This document shows positions 59,539 through 64,000 of a stretch of DNA of 64,000 bases, one piece after another. The DNA comes from Marinobacter sp. THAF197a (GTDB lineage: Bacteria > Pseudomonadota > Gammaproteobacteria > Pseudomonadales > Oleiphilaceae), in the NCBI RefSeq assembly GCF_009363275.1, contig NZ_CP045324.1:620001-684000 (forward strand). The letters run 5' to 3'. The translations under genes and the position numbers were made by a program. Every line of letters starts with the position of its first letter. Position 1 is the stretch's first letter. The notes below the pieces were generated by a model. The model made no database searches. It was not told the DNA's origin and saw only the letters and a list, made by a program, of their open reading frames with translations.

Positions 59539-60735
59539 ATGGATTTCCCGATTCTCTACCTGCGCAAGGGCGCAGAACGCCGTCTCCGTGCCGGCCACTT
59601 GTGGGTTTACAGCAATGAGGTGGATACCCAGCGTAGCCCGCTGCCAGGGTTTGAGCCCGGCGCGCAGGTGCAGGTGCGTGCCTCGAACGACAAGCCGATG
59701 GGGGTGGCGTTTGTGAACCCTCACGCATTGATTTGCGGCCGGCTGATCAGTCGGGATGCGGACCATGGCATGACGCCTAAGCGGTTGACGGATCGGATGG
59801 AGGCGGCGCTGAGTCTTCGGGAGCGTTTGTTTGATAAGCCTTTTTACCGTTGGGTGTTTGGTGACAGTGATGGTTTGTCTGGCCTGGTGGTGGACCGGTT
59901 TGGTGATGTCGTGGTGGTGCAGATTTCCACTGCGGGCATGGAGCAGATGAAGGATGCCATTGTGCGTGCCGTTCAGCGGTTGGCTCATTCCCGGGTTATT
60001 GTGCTGAAGAACGACGGCAAGATGCGCAAGGTTGAGGGGCTGGACACCTATGTGGAGTTTGCCCATGGGCCGGAAGCGGACACGGTGCTGGTGGAGGAGA
60101 ACGGTGCTCGCTTTGAGGTGCCGCTGGCCGGTGGTCAGAAGACCGGCTGGTTCTATGATCACCGTATGAATCGGCAACGCCTGCAGGCCTATGCGCCCGG
60201 GAAGAAAGTGCTGGATGTGTTCAGTTACGTCGGCGGTTGGGGGATTCAGGCCGCTTGTGCCGGGGCATCCCAGGTGACCTGTGTGGACGCGTCCTCATCG
60301 GCGGTGGATGCGGTACATCACAATGCCAAGCTGAACGGGCTGGAGAATGTGGACACAATTGAGGGCGATGCCTTTGATGCCCTGAAAGCCTTGGCGGATG
60401 AGAAAGAGAAGTTCGACATTGTGGTACTGGACCCGCCCGCACTGATTCCGCGCCGCCGTGACCAGAAGGCCGGGGAGCAGGCCTATGCCCGGCTGAATCA
60501 ATTGGGGCTCAGGCTGCTGGAGCGTGATGGATTGCTGGTGTCAGCATCTTGCTCCATGCATCTGTCCCAGGAAAAGCTGATCGACATTATTCGTGGCAGC
60601 GGCCGCAAGATTGATCGGTTTGTGCAGCTACTGGAGCAGGGGCACCAGGCGCCGGATCATCCGATTGTGCCGGGGATTCCGGAGACGGACTATATCAAGT
60701 CCTGCTTTGTACGGTCGCTGACCGGGTTTTTCTAG
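59539..60735 (+). CDS. rlmI: 23S rRNA (cytosine-1962-C5)-methyltransferase RlmI
   Basis: RlmI methylates C1962 of 23S rRNA with S-adenosylmethionine. The 398-residue protein has an N-terminal PUA domain (LYLRKGAERRLRAGHLWVYSNEV) and an RlmI-like EEHEH region (FGDSDGLSGLVVDRFGDVVVV). The Rossmann methyltransferase domain shows TGWFYDHRMNR, KVLDVFSYVGGWG (SAM motif I), VVLDPPALIP and the catalytic Cys in SASCSMHLS. I chose the ATG at 59539 because the PUA domain starts there with CAGGTG upstream; the longer frame runs through hairpin copy C. Confidence 0.95.
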   Translation: MDFPILYLRKGAERRLRAGHLWVYSNEVDTQRSPLPGFEPGAQVQVRASNDKPMGVAFVNPHALICGRLISRDADHGMTPKRLTDRMEAALSLRERLFDKPFYRWVFGDSDGLSGLVVDRFGDVVVVQISTAGMEQMKDAIVRAVQRLAHSRVIVLKNDGKMRKVEGLDTYVEFAHGPEADTVLVEENGARFEVPLAGGQKTGWFYDHRMNRQRLQAYAPGKKVLDVFSYVGGWGIQAACAGASQVTCVDASSSAVDAVHHNAKLNGLENVDTIEGDAFDALKALADEKEKFDIVVLDPPALIPRRRDQKAGEQAYARLNQLGLRLLERDGLLVSASCSMHLSQEKLIDIIRGSGRKIDRFVQLLEQGHQAPDHPIVPGIPETDYIKSCFVRSLTGFF

Positions 60736-60740
60736 GTTTT

Positions 60741-60931
60741 AAGGGTCTGTCCCAAGGGTCTGTCCCCGAACGGGGACTGACCCATTTTGGAATCCAGTAT
60801 CGTTGTTAGCTTTGGGCCCAGGGGTCTGTACCCGCATGGGGACTGACCCATCTTGGACTCCAGTACCAAGGTTCGATCTGGGTGCAGAATACGGGCAAAA
60901 GTGGGTCAGACCCCGTTCGGGGTCAGACCCT
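60741..60931. repeat. Cluster of GGGTCTG...GACCC dyad repeats
   Basis: Three related copies lie between rlmI and the HAD gene, plus a fragment at 60741-60753. Copy 1 (60756-60800) and copy 2 (60822-60869) are direct repeats of the form GGGTCTGT-CCC...GGGGACTGACCCAT-TTGGA-TCCAGTA. Copy 3 (60900-60931) is inverted and includes a short perfect dyad GACCCCGTTCGGGGTC. Copy 3 contains the stop codon of the HAD gene. The whole 187-base gap is made of these repeats. Confidence 0.85.
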
Positions 60932-61579
60932 TAACGACATAACCCGCCAACCATTCTCCACAGCCGTCTTCTCCAGCGTCGGGTCCGGATCCACCGCCAC
61001 CGGGTTCTCCACCTTTCGCAACAGCGGCAAGTCATTGTGTGAGTCGCTGTAGAACCAGGCGCCCTCAAGGCTCTCACCGTGAGCAGCCAGCCAGTCGTTC
61101 AGCCGTTCCACTTTGCCTTCCTGAAAACTCGGAGTGCCAGCCACTTCACCGGTGAATTTGCCGTTGACCAGCTCGGGTTCGGTGGCGATCAGGTGCTCAA
61201 TGCCCATTAGTTCAGCAATTGGCTCGGTAATGAATCGGTTGGTGGCGGTGATAATCATCAGGGTATGGCCCTGTTCGCGGTGGTCGGCCAGTAGCTTCGC
61301 CGCCTTATCCTGCATCATGGGCTGTACTTTCTTGGCCATGAAGGCTTCGCGCCAGCGTTCCAGTTCGTCCATGTTGTGCCGGGTCAGTGGTGCCAGGACA
61401 AAGCGCTGATAGTGGAATACGTCGAGCTCTCCGTTCAGGTACTCTTCGTAAAAGCGGTCATTGGCGCGCTTGTACTCTTCGGCATCCACCATGCCCTCTT
61501 CCACCAGAAATTCACCCCAGGCGTGGTCGCTGTCACCGTTCAGTAAGGTGTTGTCCAGATCAAATATTGCGAGCGTCAA
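60923..61579 (-). CDS. HAD-IB family hydrolase (phosphoserine phosphatase-like)
   Basis: This 218-residue phosphatase of the HAD superfamily has an unknown substrate. It begins LTLAIFDLDNTLLNGDSDHAW with the DxDxT nucleophile motif. It has MIITATNRFITEPIAELMG (motif II Thr), a Lys in QEGKVERL and the acidic motif SDSHNDLPLL. I chose the TTG at 61579 because a perfect GGAGG lies 7 bases upstream, and the protein then starts just before the first strand; ATGs further upstream would place this ribosome site inside the gene. It is divergent from rppH, the same neighbourhood recalled in Pseudomonas. The stop lies inside a repeat copy. Confidence 0.9.
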   Translation of the reverse strand: MTLAIFDLDNTLLNGDSDHAWGEFLVEEGMVDAEEYKRANDRFYEEYLNGELDVFHYQRFVLAPLTRHNMDELERWREAFMAKKVQPMMQDKAAKLLADHREQGHTLMIITATNRFITEPIAELMGIEHLIATEPELVNGKFTGEVAGTPSFQEGKVERLNDWLAAHGESLEGAWFYSDSHNDLPLLRKVENPVAVDPDPTLEKTAVENGWRVMSLRV

Positions 61580-61749
61580 GCCGTTTCCTCCCATTGTGAC
61601 GGGCTCTGAAGCAGGAGTCACAGTCTACCATGACCTGCCGCTAACGGCTCCGTTTGCCGAAGCCTTGGGATTCTGTAAGAATGAGAGCAACTTGGACAAT
61701 TTTCGCCGGTTAAAACTTAACCGGTGCCGACTTTTATGAGGACTGTGCC

Positions 61750-62280
61750 GTGATCGACTCAGACGGTTTCAGACCCAACGTCGGAATCATTCTGGCCAAC
61801 CACAGGGGAGAGGTTCTCTGGGCAAGGCGAATAGGGCAGGACTCCTGGCAGTTTCCACAAGGTGGTATCAAGCACGACGAATCACCGGAGGATGCGCTTT
61901 ATCGGGAGCTTGGAGAGGAAATCGGCCTGAGTGCCAGCGATGTGGAAATCATCAGCTGCACCCGGGGCTGGCTGCGTTACCGGCTTCCGAGGAGGATGGT
62001 ACGCCATAACTCGCACCCCGTTTGTGTGGGGCAAAAACAGAAATGGTTCCTGCTGAGGATGATGTCGCCAGACGCGCATGTGCGCGTGGATGGTACCGAT
62101 TCACCGGAATTCGACGGGTGGCAGTGGGTAAGCTACTGGTATCCGTTAGGACAAGTAGTTTCATTCAAGAGAGAAGTGTATAGGCGCGCGCTGAGAGAGC
62201 TGGCTCCCAGGCTGTTCCATAACATGGAACAGTGGCAACGGAGTGAGCAGAACCGGCGTTTGAAGGAACACCAGAAATGA
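61750..62280 (+). CDS. rppH: RNA pyrophosphohydrolase
   Basis: RppH removes pyrophosphate from the 5' end of mRNA and so starts RNase E-dependent decay. The 176-residue Nudix protein begins MIDSDGFRPNVGIILANHRGEVLWARRIGQDSWQFPQGGI. It has the Nudix box GGIKHDESPEDALYRELGEEIGL and YWYPLGQVVSFKREVYRRAL, all characteristic. The start is GTG at 61750 with GAGG upstream. The stop is 12 bases before ptsP, so the two are co-transcribed, as in enterics and Pseudomonas. Confidence 0.96.
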   Translation: MIDSDGFRPNVGIILANHRGEVLWARRIGQDSWQFPQGGIKHDESPEDALYRELGEEIGLSASDVEIISCTRGWLRYRLPRRMVRHNSHPVCVGQKQKWFLLRMMSPDAHVRVDGTDSPEFDGWQWVSYWYPLGQVVSFKREVYRRALRELAPRLFHNMEQWQRSEQNRRLKEHQK

Positions 62281-62292
62281 CGGACTGACTCC

Positions 62293-64000
62293 ATGCTGAG
62301 CATCCTGCGAAGTCTAGTACAAGAGGTAAACAGCGCCCGCGATCTGCAGGAGGCGCTGGATATCATTGTCTCGCGGGTGCAAAAGGCCATGAATACCGAG
62401 GTCTGCTCCGTCTATCTGTTAGATCCGGCGTCCAATCGTTACATCCTGATGGCTACCGAGGGTCTTTACAAAGACTCTGTTGGCAAGGTCAGTCTTGCTT
62501 ATTCTGAGGGGCTGGTTGGCCTGGTGGGCTCCCGTGAGGAGCCTATCAACCTTGAAGATGCCCCAGCCCATCCCCGCTATCGTTACTTCCCGGAGACGGG
62601 TGAGGAACGCTTCCGTTCATTCCTGGGCGTGCCCATCATTCACCATCGCCGGGTACTGGGCGTGCTGGTGGTTCAGCAACGGGAGAGCTCCCGTTGTTTT
62701 GATGAGGGCGAAGAGGCGTTCCTGGTCACGGTCTCTGCCCAGTTGGCGGGTGTCATTGCCCACAGCGAGGCCACCGGGGCCATAAGCGGCTTGTCGTTGA
62801 CCGGGGAAGAAACCCAGGATGTCAGTTTCAATGGGGTGCCGGGCTCCCCTGGTGTCGCGATTGGTACTGGTGTGGTGGTGTATCCGTCCGCCGATCTGGA
62901 CGTGGTGCCGGAGAAACCGACCGAGGACATCGAGCAGGAACTGGAGCTGTTCCAGTCTGCCGTGCAGGCCGTTCGGGAAGACATCGAGCGGGTAGCGAAC
63001 CGCCTGGCCTCGCAACTTCGCCCTGAGGAACAGGCCCTGTTTGACGTTTACCTGCGGATGCTGGATGACGGAGCCCTGCCAGGCGAAGTTGCGATCAAAA
63101 TTCGCGAAGGCATCTGGGCTCAGGGTGCTTTGAAACAGGTGGTGCAGCAGTACATCCGTCATTTCGAGATGATGGATGATCTTTACCTGCAAGAGCGGGT
63201 GGTGGATATCCGGGATCTCGGCCGGCGGCTGCTGTCCCATATGCAGGAAGGCGAGCAAAAGCTTCAGGAATACCCGGAGCACACGGTACTGGTCAGTGAA
63301 GAACTGACGCCAGCCATGCTGGGCGAAGTGCCGAAAGGGCAACTGGTTGGCCTGGTGTCCGTCAAAGGGTCCAGTAACTCCCATGTGGCCATACTGGCCC
63401 GCGCCATGGGTGTCCCCACCGTGATGGGATTGGTGGATATTCCGGTCAACCAGCTGGATGGTCGGGAACTGGTGGTCGATGGCTTTGAAGGCCAGATATA
63501 CGCGTCACCTTCCTCCGATCTGCGCTCTTTCTATCAGGCCATTTGTGAAGAAGAAGACGAGCTGATTCGTGGGCTTGAGGTTCTGCGGGATAAGCCTGGC
63601 GAAACCACTGATGGCCATCGAGTGTCGCTGCTGGTGAATACCGGTTTGATGACCGATGTAGTGAGATCCTTGTCTAATGGCGCGGAGGGCATCGGGCTTT
63701 ATCGCACCGAAGTGCCGTTCATGATCAAGGATCGCTTCCCCTCTGAACAGGAGCAACGGGAATACTACCGGGAACAGTTGGAAGCCTTCGCCCCCAACCC
63801 GGTCACCATGCGCACCCTGGACATCGGTGGTGACAAGGCCCTGACCTATTTCCCGATTGAGGAGGAAAACCCCTTCCTTGGTTGGCGGGGCATCCGGGTT
63901 ACCCTGGATCACCCCGAGATTTTCCTCGTTCAGGTGCGGGCCATGCTCAAGGCCAGCGAAGGCCTGAACAACCTGCAGATCATGCTGCCGATGATCAGCA
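62293..64000 (+). CDS. ptsP: Phosphoenolpyruvate-protein phosphotransferase PtsP (EI-Ntr), 3'-truncated
   Basis: This is enzyme I of the nitrogen-related phosphotransferase system. It takes phosphate from PEP and passes it to NPr and then EIIA-Ntr. The first 569 codons are present and the gene runs off the window. An N-terminal GAF domain (residues 1 to about 165: LDIIVSRVQKAMNTEVCSVYLLD, FRSFLGVPIIHH) is the feature that marks PtsP rather than sugar EI. It is followed by FNGVPGSPGVAIG, the phospho-His site SSNSHVAILARAMGVP and the start of the PEP-binding barrel (GIGLYRTEVPFM, RTLDIGGDKAL). It is the last gene in the window. Confidence 0.96.
   Translation, partial: MLSILRSLVQEVNSARDLQEALDIIVSRVQKAMNTEVCSVYLLDPASNRYILMATEGLYKDSVGKVSLAYSEGLVGLVGSREEPINLEDAPAHPRYRYFPETGEERFRSFLGVPIIHHRRVLGVLVVQQRESSRCFDEGEEAFLVTVSAQLAGVIAHSEATGAISGLSLTGEETQDVSFNGVPGSPGVAIGTGVVVYPSADLDVVPEKPTEDIEQELELFQSAVQAVREDIERVANRLASQLRPEEQALFDVYLRMLDDGALPGEVAIKIREGIWAQGALKQVVQQYIRHFEMMDDLYLQERVVDIRDLGRRLLSHMQEGEQKLQEYPEHTVLVSEELTPAMLGEVPKGQLVGLVSVKGSSNSHVAILARAMGVPTVMGLVDIPVNQLDGRELVVDGFEGQIYASPSSDLRSFYQAICEEEDELIRGLEVLRDKPGETTDGHRVSLLVNTGLMTDVVRSLSNGAEGIGLYRTEVPFMIKDRFPSEQEQREYYREQLEAFAPNPVTMRTLDIGGDKALTYFPIEEENPFLGWRGIRVTLDHPEIFLVQVRAMLKASEGLNNLQIMLPMIS

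Overview
The window looks like chromosome from a Gram-negative gammaproteobacterium near Pseudomonas, most probably Marinobacter or a close marine relative. This is inferred from gene content, gene order and protein sequence as recalled; no database search was possible. The gene blocks glnA-DUF4124-ntrBC with divergent typA, pip-dtd, glnE-ilvE followed by LPS core genes, waaA/tolC/thiC/nudF/cpdA, and HAD-rppH-ptsP follow the Pseudomonas pattern. The DNA is moderately GC-rich, with one clearly AT-richer stretch at about 25-30 kb.

Layout. 0-4.4 kb: an ExbB-ExbD-ExbD-TonB energiser followed by a TonB-dependent receptor; the second ExbD has Asn where the proton-carrying Asp should be. 4.6-5.3 kb: an orphan NarL-type response regulator. 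5.3-12.4 kb: nitrogen control (ntrC, ntrB, a DUF4124 protein, glnA) and divergent typA. Readable sigma-54 promoters and NtrC sites lie before both ntrB and glnA. 12.6-20.1 kb: pip, dtd, a porin, a CYTH phosphohydrolase, a TorF-family porin with its own sigma-54-like promoter, mgtE and a K+ channel. 20.2-24.1 kb: glnE (which modifies GlnA) and ilvE.

24.2-47.7 kb is a large LPS core / lipid A locus. It holds a Kdo kinase, the whole ADP-heptose pathway (gmhA, hldE, gmhB, hldD), heptosyltransferases, many GT2/GT4 glycosyltransferases, an O-antigen ligase, two lipid A acyltransferase homologues, manC, an ELM1-like protein and waaA. Within it, an AT-rich trio (a WavE-like transferase, a nucleotidyltransferase-HAD fusion and a small-molecule kinase) looks like an acquired cassette that activates and attaches a non-standard substituent.

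47.7-53.9 kb: tolC, a TPP riboswitch with thiC, then nudF, yqiB-like and cpdA. 54-55.6 kb: a hipBA toxin-antitoxin pair with a clear operator, sitting where yqiA-parE would be expected. 55.6-64 kb: metE/metR, gcvH, rlmI, a HAD phosphatase, rppH and a 3'-truncated ptsP.

The most unusual non-coding signal is a family of three long hairpins (51.4, 51.6 and 59.4 kb). Each has perfect 27-29 bp arms that differ between copies around a conserved core of about 55 nt. A nested inverted repeat (12.4 kb) and a cluster of GGGTCTG...GACCC repeats (60.8 kb) are also present. I found no tRNA, rRNA, CRISPR array, transposase or phage gene.
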